Positions 33,060 to 44,875 of a stretch of 64,000 nucleotides of DNA are shown in pieces; the first letter of the stretch is position 1; each line of letters starts with the position of its first letter. The stretch is taken from contig BCJX01000020.1 in NCBI GenBank assembly GCA_001600415.1, positions 125,110-189,109 on the forward strand, written 5' to 3'. The translations under genes were made by a program, and so were the position numbers. Source of the stretch: Pascua guehoae. Its lineage: Eukaryota > Basidiomycota > Tremellomycetes > Trichosporonales > Trichosporonaceae. A model generated the notes under the pieces. The model had not been told where the DNA came from, ran no database searches, and saw only the letters and a program-made list of their open reading frames with translations.

Positions 33060-34901
33060 TTACGCCTTCATGCCCGCCGTCGCCACCTCGCCCTCCCCGG
33101 CCATGCGCCGGATGAGCACCGCCGCCGCCCGCCGCAGCGAGTCGACCTCCTCACGCGTCGCCGCGGCACAGCCCGCCCAGCGCACCTTTGCGTTTTCGTC
33201 CACCAGGAAGACGTAGCCCAGGAGCTTGTTCTCGAGCCCCAGCGGGCCCGTAATCTGTGCTCGTCAGCCGGCACACATGCTAGTTCTGCCGCTGCTCACA
33301 TCCAATTCGGACCATTCGCCCGTCGCGATCATGTAGGTGCCCCAGCGCTCCTCGGGGATGGTGCGCTTCAGGCTCGAGACAAAGAAGGAGAGCAGCATCG
33401 ACTTGAGCGGGTTCTCCTGGTGGTTGATCTGGGGTGTGAGTTTTGTCGGGTGGTGTCTGGTGGCTGTCTTCTTCTCCTCTATGCTTTGCCAGGACTTTGG
33501 CACCCATTGGCACCCTGGTGTCTTCCCCCTTGCACTATGCAGTAACGGGCCGGCCACCTTTGGTCCATTCTTTAGGGCCCCTTCAAGGTCACAGACAGAC
33601 TCTGGGGCCCTCGGCGCAGGTTGAAACGGTATTTGTATGTCCCGACAACGCGGGCATGCTCGTACACCACTCGTCTTCTCCCCGATAGTCCACACCGCCT
33701 TTGTCTCCTCGACAACAGTTGACACTAGCCTATTCTGTGTTGCCACAACGCGAGCCCATCTCCGAACGGAGCATTCTCTCCAGTCACACTTCATTCACTT
33801 CGCTCTCGAAAACAGCTCTTGGCTCGGTCACCACACCCTGGGCCCGTCGCCACCAAAGCTTGCCTGTTGACACTCAAAATCCCTTCCTCATTCCTCTCCA
33901 TGCCAGTTGACGCGGTCCGCTACAACAACGAGACCGTCCCCACACCAATGCCCGTCCCCCAAGTTCCCACACTCCAGTCCTTGCTCCTTTTCCCATCTTG
34001 AACCAAACCAGAGACACCCCCCCGCAACTGCGACGCACCTGGACATAGCTAAAGTGCGGCTGGCCCTCCCAGTCCTCCAACACTGGCTCGACAAAGCTCT
34101 GCACGTGTTCCTGCCACCGTCAGTTCAGATCCCCCCCACACGCCGTCTCTCTCCCCCCCAACACAGACGCACCTCTGAAATACGCGTGTTGAGAATGGTC
34201 ACGAGGCTGACTTTGCCCTTGAACAGGTCGGTCGTGTGGACCGTTTGTCCCGTGAGCGCCTTGCCCGTAATGTCTGGAAAGTAGAGTGCGCGCTAGCGGA
34301 GCGTCAGCGCACACCACCCAAATAAGATAACTGGCGACGACGCACATCTTGACGGATGAGGACGGGCGGCGCGACCCACAACTTGCCCCCGTTGGCCTTG
34401 CGCGCGAGATTGTAGTCGTGAAAGTATCCCTGCGACGCCTGTTTGAACCTAGACGTCAGTTTGCCGGCTCATTCCTCTCCTATCCAACTCGAACACGCCG
34501 CTACCGACCCCCCCACCCACCCCGGGGGTGGCTGGGTGTACTCACAACGCACGGCGCTTGGCCAAATGCCGCTCGCGATCGAGCATATCCGCCCGCTTCT
34601 CCTCCCACGTCTTTTCGCTACTCGACGGCACAGTCCCCACGCCCAGCGGCCGCGACAGCGGCGGCACAGCGTAGGGGTCCACGTCCTTGCCGTCCTTGTC
34701 CTTGCGGCTCGGCGTCTTGCCCTTGTCTTTACTCTTACCCGTGCCGCTCCCTCCGCCCTCGGCGGCCTTGACTCCCGCCTTGGCATCGGGAGCCTTTGAC
34801 GACGACGCCTCGGACGCCCACCGCACCGCGGGGCGGGGGAGCCGTGGGGCGACGCGCGGGGCGGCGCGCACGAGCGTGCGGAACGGGAGGCGCGCGGACA
34901 T
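33060..34901 (-). CDS. ATP10: Mitochondrial F1Fo-ATPase assembly factor Atp10
   Basis: Exons are complement(34546..34901), complement(34346..34448), complement(34173..34292), complement(34039..34110), complement(33300..33428) and complement(33060..33254), 324 residues in frame. The N-terminus (MSARLPFRTLVRAAPRVAPR) is an Arg-rich amphipathic mitochondrial presequence. Atp10 signature blocks are PLSRPLGVGT, YFHDYNLARKANGGKLW, RALYFPDITGKAL, VSLVTILNTRISEEHVQSF and RVRWAG-like KVRWAGCAAATREEVDSL near the C-terminus. Atp10 is an inner-membrane chaperone that binds Atp6 and helps build the Fo sector. Intron 4 (33429-34038, about 610 nt) is long and CT-rich on the plus strand. It shares a 281-bp divergent promoter with the mitoribosomal gene at 35183. 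Confidence 0.93.
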
Positions 34902-35182
34902 GGTGTGTGGTTTACAGTGCAAGGCCGACGCTCAACAACATCCACCACTGACTTTTCTGGTCTCTGGCGGGCGATCATTACGACCCGCATTGTTAATGGT
35001 TTCAGAGACGCATTTCAACTCCCCACGTGACATTAGGAAAGTGTTCAAATGCCCCATCCCCAGCTCATATTCCACGTCATTTTCACACCCATATCAGCAG
35101 CACCTTCTTTCTCCGCTCCGACTTTCTGTCCGCCGCCATCTACCACACCCTCCTCACCCATACCCACCCCCAAACACACACC

Positions 35183-36644
35183 ATGCCGGCAAACTCGCTC
35201 CGCGCGACATTCAGCAAGCTCCCCATCAGCAAGGCGCTCGTGTTCCTGCGCACCGGCGAGGGCAGCGCGCCGCTCTCGCCCGCCGTCAAGGGGCTGGCGT
35301 TTTCATTTGTCGCGAAGAACTCGGAGCCGGGACCACGGTGAGTTCCCGCGCTGCGGGGGTAGTCGGGAGGTGGGGGTTGGGGTTGATGGTTTGGGGGGGA
35401 GGGGGCGGGGAAGAGGAGGAGAGAGGGGGATCTGGAGTGGGTGCTGGTGTTGGTGTTGGTGGTGGTGGTGGTGGTGGTGGTGGTGCTGTCGGCCTTGGGG
35501 CTTACAGCTGGCCGCGGCGGGCTGCGCGTCCTACCTCATGACTCTGACCCGCTGCTGGTGCCCAACTATACTAGGCCAGCACTGGAACGCGCAGAATGTC
35601 TTGACGTCTATCTCTTGCGCCTGGTATTCCCGGGATTTATGTGGGCAGGGGAGGGGGGCCGAGTGACCGAGTCATGCCGGGTAAGGCTGCGGCATGAGCT
35701 AGCCCGGCGGCGGACTGGACCTTGCTTGGTTGTATTGTCGTCCTTTGCGACTGGCAGCTGTCTCGATGTCGACCCGAGCGGGTTGGGTTGGGCTGGAGGA
35801 TATTCCAGGAATCTCACCTACGTCTTACTTGGCCCGCTTGGCAGCGCTTGGTGTGGATAGAGCACCTCTGCCTACCTTCCTAAGCCTTGTTCACTCCCCA
35901 ATGCCTCTCAACTCTCCCTCCCACCCCCACCTCCCCCTCCCCCTCCTCCCCCTCCCCGCAAGCACCAAGACTAACTCCCCAGCGAATTCCTCCACTCGAT
36001 TGCGCCCCGGATAGCCTACGCCAACCCCTCGCTCCCTATTGCCGTCACGCGCATCCCGGACCCGCGGTCAAAGTCCAAGGACCCCAAGTCGCCAGATGCC
36101 GGTGCGCACTGGGAGGACGGCGTGCAGCCTGGCCCTAGCATGGTGGTCGAGTTTCGTGAGTGGCGTTTGTGGACGTTTGCACAGTATGTGGCTGACTGTG
36201 TTTTTTCCTTTGTTGTGGTCTTCGTTGGTCGCTCGTCTTGATCTTTGTCGGTGCTGGGTTTTGCCTCGTTCGTCTTGTTCTACTCGCCTTTGTTCTGGTC
36301 TCCCGCCCTCTGGCGTCTATCTTTTGTTCTCGCCTCGTGTTTACTCGTATTCATCGTGGTCTCCGCTTCGTCTACGCCTCGTCGTCACCGGTTTGTCCTG
36401 TTTACATTCCCGGCTCGTCTGGTTCTTCGGGATCACTACCGTCCCGCGTCATACACGGCCTACCACACTCTCGCCTCCATTGACCCACCCGCCGCACCTT
36501 TCTCCCACAGACGCACGCCCCGCGCAGACCATCCCGCTGCGCCACCTCTCGGCCGAGCAGATCTGGAAGCAGCTCGTCGCCGTCGCGGGCGAGGACACGG
36601 CCCGCACGCTCGAGGCCCCACAACAGACTCCGGCCTCTTCATGA
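35183..36644 (+). CDS. Mitochondrial ribosomal protein with L51/S25/CI-B8 domain (Mrp49/mL61-like)
   Basis: Exons are 35183-35337, 35983-36155 and 36511-36644, giving 153 residues. The N-terminal line SKALVFLRTGEGSAPLSPAV and then REFLHSIAPRIAYANPSLPI follow the CI-B8 thioredoxin-like pattern of Mrp49 (l-R-T-G-x-G-A...F...L-P-r-i-x-Y-x-N-P). Mrp49 belongs to the large mitoribosomal subunit; NDUFA2 of complex I shares the fold and cannot be fully excluded. Both introns are long for this genome (645 and 355 nt), and the first carries a (GGT)9 repeat. The gene is divergent from ATP10 with 281 bp between starts, so two mitochondrial biogenesis genes share one upstream region. Confidence 0.8.
35458..35484. 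repeat. (GGT)9 microsatellite in intron 1 of the mitoribosomal gene
   Basis: Nine perfect GGT units inside a longer GT/GGT-rich stretch that starts about 35440. Confidence 0.9.
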
Positions 36645-36926
36645 GCGCAACTTTAGGTCTGCCGCTGCGGCACTCCATCAAACTCCACCACACCCACCCA
36701 CCCAACCCACCCCACACCCACTACACACGCCGCACGCCCCCAGGCGCCGGCGTCGCCACCACTCGATGATGTGTGCTGCATGCATGCTGTGATATGAACA
36801 AAGGCTGATGAGGGGTACTGGATGGTGGTATTCGGCATAATATTCTCGTGACTCTTCTCTGGCTCTCTTCTTGCTCTTTCATCTTGTCTACCGCCACATT
36901 CGCCCCCGAGCAACCGGCAACGGGGA

Positions 36927-39900
36927 CTAGGCGTTCTTGCTGAGGAAATTGTCCATTGTCAGCTCGGCGTACTCGTCTTCCGGAGGCAGATCCTCGAGTC
37001 TGTCCGTCAGCAGTGTTCCTTCCGTTGGCTCCGACTCACCCTTCGAGGACCTTTGCCATTGAGCCGCCCGGCATGCCCGCGCCCTGCTTTGGCTTTGGCT
37101 TTGCTTCGCCGTCGGCCGAGACCTTGAACAGGTCGAGCACCTCGCCCGTGTTCATCGACCCGAGGCCGGCGTTTTGCTGCGTCACGACCGACGACGCAAT
37201 GTTGAGCTTGAACCGTTGCAGGCTGCGTGTTAGTTCCCGTCTTGCTTGTCCGCTCTTGCCAGACCCACCCCATAATCTTCTCCTCGAGCGTGCCACGCGT
37301 AATGAGGCGGTAGACATTGACGACGCGCTTCTGGCCCAGACGGTGCGCGCGGTCCATGGCCTGGAGGTCCTTCATGGGGTTCCAGTCGTGGTCGACGAAA
37401 ATGACAGTGTCGGCGCCCGTGAGGTTGAGACCAAGACCACCGACCGAAGTCGTGAGGAGCAAGACGTCGATCTTGGGGTCCGAGTTGAACGTCTCGACAA
37501 TCGCGTGGCGCCGGCGCGGGTCCGTCTGGCCGTCCATACGCATGTACGTGAGCGACGGCAAGTGCGTCTTGAACAGGTCTGTCTCGATGAGGTCGAGCAT
37601 GGGCCGCAGCTGGCAAAAGATGAGCACGCGGTGGGAGCCTGTAAACTGGCCCGTCGTGTCGTTCTTGTCCACGGGCTGAGCCATGCCAAGGCCGCAATCA
37701 ATAAGGAGCTGTTTGAGCGCCTCGAGCTTGGGCGCGTTGGAAATGTCGTGCAAAGGCGGCACCTTGCCGAGCTTGTGTTGGACAGTGGCGAGAGCCTTCG
37801 AGTCGTCGCGCAAGACGAGAGCCGGGTGGTTGCACAACTTGCGCAGGTACTGCAGGCTCTGGAAGACGTGCTGCTGGCCTCCAGAGCTGCCCTCGCCGGC
37901 CGCCAGTTCGCCAGCCTCTTCGGCCGCACGCGAGCGCGAAAACTCGTCGTACAATGCCTTTTGGACATCGGACAGCTCGCAATAGTAGTCTTGGATAATC
38001 TTGGGCGGGAGGTCGTGGAGCACGTCCTCCTTGAGGCGGCGGAGCAGGAACGGCAGCACCTGCTTGTGCAGTGCTTCCAGCGCTGCGGCGGCCGCCTCGC
38101 GCTCTTTCGGTGTCGCCTTGCCGTCGCGGTCTGCAAGGATGGGCTTGGAGAAGCGGTCGTTGAACACGCGCTCCGAGCCCAGGAACCCAGGCATGAGAAA
38201 GTCGAATAGCGACCACAGCTCGAGCACATTGTTCTGGATTGGTGTGCCCGAGAGCAGCAGGCGGTGCTGGCTCTTGACCAGCTTGACGGCTTGCGAGAGC
38301 TTTGTCTTTGCATTCTTGATCACGTGGCCCTCGTCGAGCACGCAGTAAAGCCAGTTGACGCGACCGAGCTCGGCAATGTCGTTGCGCACCGACTCGTACG
38401 ACGTAATGACAATATCGTAGCGGCCGAGAGACGGGCGCAGGGCCGCACGTTGTTGCGCATTGCCAACGTACTGGATAGGACGGAGGTCGTCGGTAAACTT
38501 GAGAATTTCATGATACCAATGGCCAGTAAGTGTCGGCGGGCACACAATGAGCGACGGCAGGTGCGCAGAGTCGATACTGCGCGTTGCCTGGTAGCGTGCC
38601 GCGCGCTCGTGGTGCTTGGCTCCAACAATGCAGATTGTTTGCAGCGACTTGCCGAGACCCATGTCGTCGCACAGAATGCCGTGCAGCTGATACTTTGCAA
38701 GGAAGGCAAGCCAGCTCACACCATCCTTTTGGTACTGCCGCAGGTCGGCCTTGATCTTGATGGGCAGCTCGTACTGCTCGGCACGAGAACCGACCAGCAG
38801 CTGTGCCAGGAAACGGCGTTCCTCGTCACGCTTGGCCAAGAGCTCGGGCGAGAAACCAGGTGGGTCCGGAATGCCCGCCTCGAGGGGAACCATTTTGACC
38901 AGAGATGCAAACGTCGATGTCGAGAGCAGACGCACACTCTCGTCCGAGTCACTCATGCGGCCCAGTACTGGCACAATGAGGAAGAGGACGTATGGCAGCG
39001 CCTTGATGTCGAGTTCCTTGATAATGTGGTGAATCGTCTCGACAGCACCCTGGCGCGATGGCACGTGCCGCGCGTCGCCGACGAGAGGCACCACATCGTC
39101 GACCACACGCCGCATGGCGTCCTCGGTCGCCACTGCGCACAGCGCAGCGAGAGCGCGCGCTGCCACGTTGCGGACCACGTTGAACGAGGACTGGAGCGCA
39201 ACGACAAGGGGCGGGAAGAGTAAATCGAGCACTTTTCCGTGGAGCGCGGGGTCGAGCTGAGGCGCAATCATGCGCAGCGATGTCAAACTGTCGACGAGCT
39301 CTTGGCCACGACCAGCCTCGAGCGTCGCATCCAACGTCTGCGCATCCTGATTTGCCAATGTGGCGGCTGCAGAAATCCCATCCCAGAAGCGGGGGACATT
39401 GCTCAGAAGAGAAGACCCAAAGCGGCGGGCGACAGCGCCCAGTGCCGCCAGGGCACCACGGCGGGTAATGCGGGCGGCGATCTGCTCCTCGGTCTCCTCG
39501 TTGACCGGTACACCCTTCCTGGTCACAGGCACTGGCGCCTCCTTGAGCGAGAGGATCGAGTCGGTCGCCGTCGAGAATACGGGCGTCGTGCTGACGTCCG
39601 AATTGAGAAACGTAAACAGGTTTTTGAGCACCTTGTCGGTCGGGTTGACGGCCGCGGCAAAGTTGGGCGAGCAGCAGTAATCCAAAAACGCTGCAATCGA
39701 CTCGGCGGCACGCGCCTGGAGCAATTCCGACTCTTGCTTTTTGACCGAGTCCATGACCGACTTGACGACGGGTCCCAGCTTTGGTGGCATGGTACCGATA
39801 GCAATGAGCGCGCCTGCGACACCAGCAGCGACCTGCACGTCGAGACGCTCCTTCATGGCACTAAAGTAGCCAATCGATGCCAGGACCTTGCGCTGACGGT

Positions 39901-42340
39901 CGCGCAGGTTGGCCAACGCGGCCTTTGCTCCCACACCCTTGAGGAGACCCGTGAGCGCCTCAAAGGTCGGGCCGACAGCACGCCGCGCCGTGTCGAGGGT
40001 AAACGCGTCGGACCCGCCCAGGGGGTCGACGCGCGACGGGAGGTCGGGAATAGTGGCCTTTTTCACCTTGCCCTCGACTGTAAACGCGTTGAAGAGTGAC
40101 TGGACCTCGCTGTGGATACGCGTGAGCATGGTCGACATTTCCGCATACGTCGCCCGCGGTGCAAGGAGGGGGATGAGGATGGGGCCAAACTCGGTGGCAG
40201 CACCTGGCGCCGCCAGTGCCCACTCGTGCACAATCGTGGCGGCGATGAAGGCTTGATGCGCACACGTCGACGCCAGGTATTGACGCATGAGACCCGTGTC
40301 GTTGAATGTGTGTGGGTATTTGGGCAAGAGGGCGAGCGCCTTGGCAGCAGCGATACGCGTCTCGAGCACCATGTCGCGTGAGATGAGACCCATGTCACCA
40401 GCAAACATGGCCTTGTCGACGTCGTGTCCTCTTGGGCGACGGCCGACAAAGAGCGACGGGTCGAGCGGCGAACCAACCGGGGTCATGACAATGGCATACC
40501 AGTCGTCGATGCTGGGCCCCACCGTCTCATCCAAACGGGTCTCGGCGAGGGCAGCGGAAAGGGCGCTTGCAGAGATGTTGCGGATCTCGGCACGGTCTTC
40601 AAGCACGAGGTTTTGGAAAAGGAGCGACAGAACATCCCCGCGGACCCAGTCGCGCGGCAAGGCGGGTACTGTGACGAGGACGAGCAGTGCCTTGACAACA
40701 GCAAGGCGGACGCTCGTGATCGGGTGGCGGATAAAGGCATAAATGCTCGAAATGAGCGCATGGCTGTCCTGGCTCGCGGCCATGAGCGCAATGACCTCGT
40801 CGTGCATGAGGAGTGCACCGAGGAGGTCCATGACGGCACCTGTGCTGCTACCGAGCTCGTCTGTGCCCTCCCCGAGGCATGCCCAGAGGGTATCGACAAT
40901 CGAGGAAAGCTCCGAGAGAGCGGTGAGCGTGGCAGTGATGGGGAGCAGTGCCGAGGCGGCGACGGTGCGGACGTCATCGTCTGCGTCGCGGAGTGCCAAG
41001 AGCGTGCAGGCGACAACGTCGTGCACAATGATCTGGGGGTCGCGCACAGCAACCTCATACTTGAGGCCGAGGAGGCCAGCATGTCGCAGCTCCCAGGAAA
41101 ACTTTTCTGCTCGTGGCCGGCCTTCAGCCTCTTTACCACGCTTGGCCCAAGGCTGGTGTACCATGGTAACGAGCGCGTTGTGGACCTCGGCAGCCTCGTC
41201 GGGTGCCTCAAAGCGGAAGAGCACACCGAGCGTCTGCGCTGCTGCCTCGCGGACCGGAGCCATGACAGTGTCGCCGACAAAGTCGCCAAAGCGGTCAAGC
41301 GCGAGGAGTGTCAACAGCCGACGGGCCAGGGCGACGAGGAAGCCCTGGTAGCCTGTGGCGATGTTTGCACCGGTTGAGCGGAGAACCTCCATAAGTCCAA
41401 GAGCCGCACCGTGGCGGACCTCCCATGCGGGGTCCGTCAGCGCCGCAGAGAGCTCGACTGCGACCGCCGACCACGGCGAATGGCCGTGGGCGTCGAGGTG
41501 GAGAACTTTTTTGTTGGTCGGTTCGACTGCGCCGCCCTTCTTCCCTGGGTCGATCACGACAGCGTCGGGCTTGACATCCTCGGGCTCCTTCTTGATGTCG
41601 GGTTTTACGTCTCGTGGCGGTGTGTTGTGCGGTGTCGACTTTGGTGTCGTCCTCGGTGTCGGCGTTTCAGAGCCGCCGCCGCCATTGGCCTTGTCGTTCA
41701 ATCTTCGCATCTTGTTGGCCTCTTCGGCAACGTTGATGCCCTTTTTCCGCTTGAGCATGGCAATCTGGCGCGCTGACAGGCCCTCAAAGACGTTGGCCGG
41801 TGGGGTACTGTCGGCGGGTGGTGTGTTGACATTGGATGTGGGGCCGCCGTTGGCATTGTCCCGCTCGTCGGCGTCGTCGAGCACCCGGTCCATGTCGCCG
41901 CCCAGATCGAGGCCGCCGCCTAGTCCGACCGCGCCCATCATTGCCTTGCGGCGCTTGGCGCGGTCCGCCGGTCCAGGTTTGGCAATGTACTCGCGTCCTG
42001 CTGACGCTAGCAAGAAATCGCCATTTGCGACCGCGGCGGTAATGTCAAACGGCGCCTCGACGCCCGGAATGGGCACAGGCTCGTCGGGAGCACTACCTGT
42101 CCACGCTGGCAAGGTCTGGGCGACGAGACCGAGTGCGTGGGCGGCGGCATTACGCGTCTCGGAGCTCTTGCTCCGGAGAAGGGGGATGAGCTTTGCAATG
42201 GTCTCGAGTGCATCGGGCCATGCGTCGTCGGGGGGTAGTGCTGTAAATGTCTTGAGTGCGACATCGGCGAGCTGACGTGCAGCGGTGCGGCGTACGAGTG
42301 TCGATGTTCCAGTATCGAGGAGGATGATGAGTTTTGACAT
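36927..42340 (-). CDS. MOT1: TBP-associated Snf2-family ATPase Mot1 (BTAF1)
   Basis: Exons are complement(37269..42340), complement(37040..37222) and complement(36927..36999), 1,775 residues, near yeast Mot1 (1,867). The N-terminal two thirds is HEAT-repeat solenoid with an acidic, low-complexity insert around residues 200-330. The Snf2 ATPase follows: Walker A DDMGLGKS near residue 1,225, the DEGH box VLDEGHVIKNAKTKLSQAV, LSGTPIQNNVLELWSLFDF, TTSVGGLGLNLTGAD and AMDRAHRLGQKR; the DEGH variant is typical of Mot1. Mot1 uses ATP to strip or redistribute TBP from promoters and acts with NC2, whose alpha subunit is encoded at 15156-16003. The first coding exon, 5,072 nt without an intron, contrasts with the densely split neighbours. 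The start chosen (MSKLIILLDTGTSTLVRRTA) matches the conserved Mot1 N-terminus. Confidence 0.97.
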
Positions 42341-44875
42341 TGTGGGTGGTAGTTGTGGTCGGGGGTGGTGATGACGTGTGGAATTGTTTTGGTGTGGAGG
42401 TCGAAAGTTGTGATAGTGGTGGAGGGCCTCCACCGGCGCGGCGGCGGTGGAATAATGATGGGTGGTGGCGGCCGGTTTCCAAGGCAAGGTCCACCGGCGG
42501 CGGGGGGGCAAGGCGAGTGAGACGCGTCTGTCTGTCTGTCCAGTTGTCCGTCTCGTTTGGTGCCACACTTTTTCCTTCCTTTGCGCTGGGCCTGGCTTCT
42601 TTGAGGGGGGGGCTGCTTATATCTACCGTCTCTGCTCAGACAATATTCAGGGTCATCAATCAAAACTGCGGAACCTTTTTCCTCTCTTTTTTTTCCCGTG
42701 CACAAAGGCACCTGCACAGATGCACAGAAACCACTCCTTCATCGCCGCCCGTCCAGGACCGAATGTACCGAATTCGGGGCTAGGCACAGTGCAGTAAACA
42801 CCGCGGCGATATAACAAGAGGCAATTTTAGAGCTTGTCCATGAGGGGCAACGGTGGCCGTTGGCTGTCGATCAATGAATGACACAAGAGGCGTTGCTTGC
42901 TCTGGTGCTCTTGAAAGCTTGACAATCCCGATAAGACATAAGACGATCAAACGACTCGTCATTGTCAAAGGAAAAGGGCCACGCGTTGCAACTCGCATCA
43001 CCATGGCCTTTATAGCATACCTGCGGCCATGCAGTTATGGATATGTGGATCATATGGATCGTATGGTGCGGATCAACCCGCCATATGCCATGCCTCGGTG
43101 TGATTCATGGCTCCGCTCTCATAGGGGCCGTGTTGCGGGGATCTGGGGAACCGAACCCAGAATAGCGCCTCTGCACCGTGGATAGTGACATACTGGCCTG
43201 GCCATGCTGGTCCGTGGTCCGTGATACACAGTCCGAAACCGACCCACAGGGCACAGAGATGGCGAGGGCCACGCAGCTTCGCGTCCGAAGATTGACTGAC
43301 AAGCTACGGGTTGTTGGACTCTCTTTCTTCCTCTTCTTCTCCTGATCTCTCATCACGATACGTACATCGACAGTGACCGTCGAAAGGTGACACACTCGGT
43401 GAGCAGAGCTCGAGCCTGCTCTGCACCCACACTCTGTGCCTGGCATGCACACCTGGGCGGGTACGAAGCGAGTACGATAAACCCTGGCTCGGCCGTGGAT
43501 CAGTGAGGGTTAGTGACAGCTGCACCGAGTTGGTTGGGACACCACCCACGTACTCTACTGTACGCACTGTCAGCCGCTCTGCAGCGCGCGCTAGGGGCCC
43601 ATTGTCAGCTCAGCCGTGACTGAGGGGCACCAGTACACGAATGTAAGGGAACCACGCACTGGGCATCCTGTCAACTGGACCGAGCAGAAGGAACAACGTG
43701 TTGAGCTGGCGGCCTGGCTGAAATAGTTGTGGCGCGCACCTGAAGGGCACACGCTCGATGCACGTTCACACCTGGCACTCGCATGCTTTGCATGCCCCGC
43801 CCGCCCGCGTCACAGCAGGCACCCGGCACGGCCTTGGTGTACGCCGCCAGCCTCTGGCTGTGGCGTTTGTTGTCTCACCTCGCGTCTCGCTGCGGCGTCG
43901 TGCAAATTGTTGGCGGGTGACTGTCCAGTTATAATCCGACGTCAGGATTACAGAGGTAAGCAGGCGTACGCACGAATAGTTACATGCAATTGAAAAAGAG
44001 ACAGGCTGCCCAAGTGAGAACTGGCTTGTTGAATGGTTTCGGAACCACCACCTCGGTGTGCGGATCTCGTCGCGACACTACTGGAGCATCACGGGTCTAC
44101 GGCTCGGCAAGTGGGTTATAGTTTGAGACAAACACCATTCAGTCCGGCCAGGTCGTCGTCTAGAACCACTAAGGTGGTCTAGTTTACGGCTTAAACAGGA
44201 CAAGCGTGCGGGTATATGACTTTGTCAAGCACAACAACCGCGGCCGACGAGCAACGAAGCGGGCGGAATCCAATCCCACACCCGCACGGACCCTCAATAT
44301 TCAATTGAAATACAGACGCGCTACCACGCGGCTGGGCGTATTTTTCGTGGGCCTTGTGGCGTTTCGAGGCGTGGCGTGCCTGGCACTCGGACGCCTTCTT
44401 TCCTCTTTGCCTCGAGGCCATCGAGGGCCTGATTCTATTCATTCTGGGCCCCTGTTCAGGCGCTGCTAGAGTCGTTGTTGGTAGCGGCGGGTGATGGTTG
44501 AGACAGCCAAGCGTGAGATCAGCCAACTGACCGGGAGCGTGGGGTAAAGACGTTGCCATCCTGCAGGAAGAGGGAGTGTGGCGCGGGGCCTCTGCCTCAG
44601 TCTCAGTCTCAGTCTCCGGAGAGACGAGGTCGAGGTCGAGTGCAACCTATCATAGGTGGGCCGACTGTGACGCCTGCCTCTTGAGCCCACTCGACGCCTC
44701 TTCGAGCATTGTATAGATACGAGCCCCCCGACCCCCCCGTCCCCCTCTGTCGCTCATTTTTCGTCTCATCCTCGCTTCCTCTCTTTCGTGTATCTCTCAT
44801 TCCGCTATCGTTGCTAGCTTCCCACATTCCTTCACCCCGGCCTTCCCCGTCGCCTATACTTTCATTCCTCCAGTC
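42341..44875. other. 2.5-kb gene-free region
   Basis: Upstream of MOT1 (minus) and of the wall-protein gene (plus). No exon with family similarity was found on either strand. A T-arm-like hairpin at 43143-43160 has an 8-nt loop and no cloverleaf. CT-rich sequence at 44720-44870 is probably the leader of the next gene. Confidence 0.4.

Noticed and set aside
36956..38209. 417-aa open frame on the plus strand
   Set aside because: It lies antisense to the MOT1 ATPase domain; high GC and biased codons leave the opposite strand open.
43143..43160. T-arm-like hairpin on the minus strand
   Set aside because: The loop is 8 nt and no acceptor or anticodon stem fits upstream.
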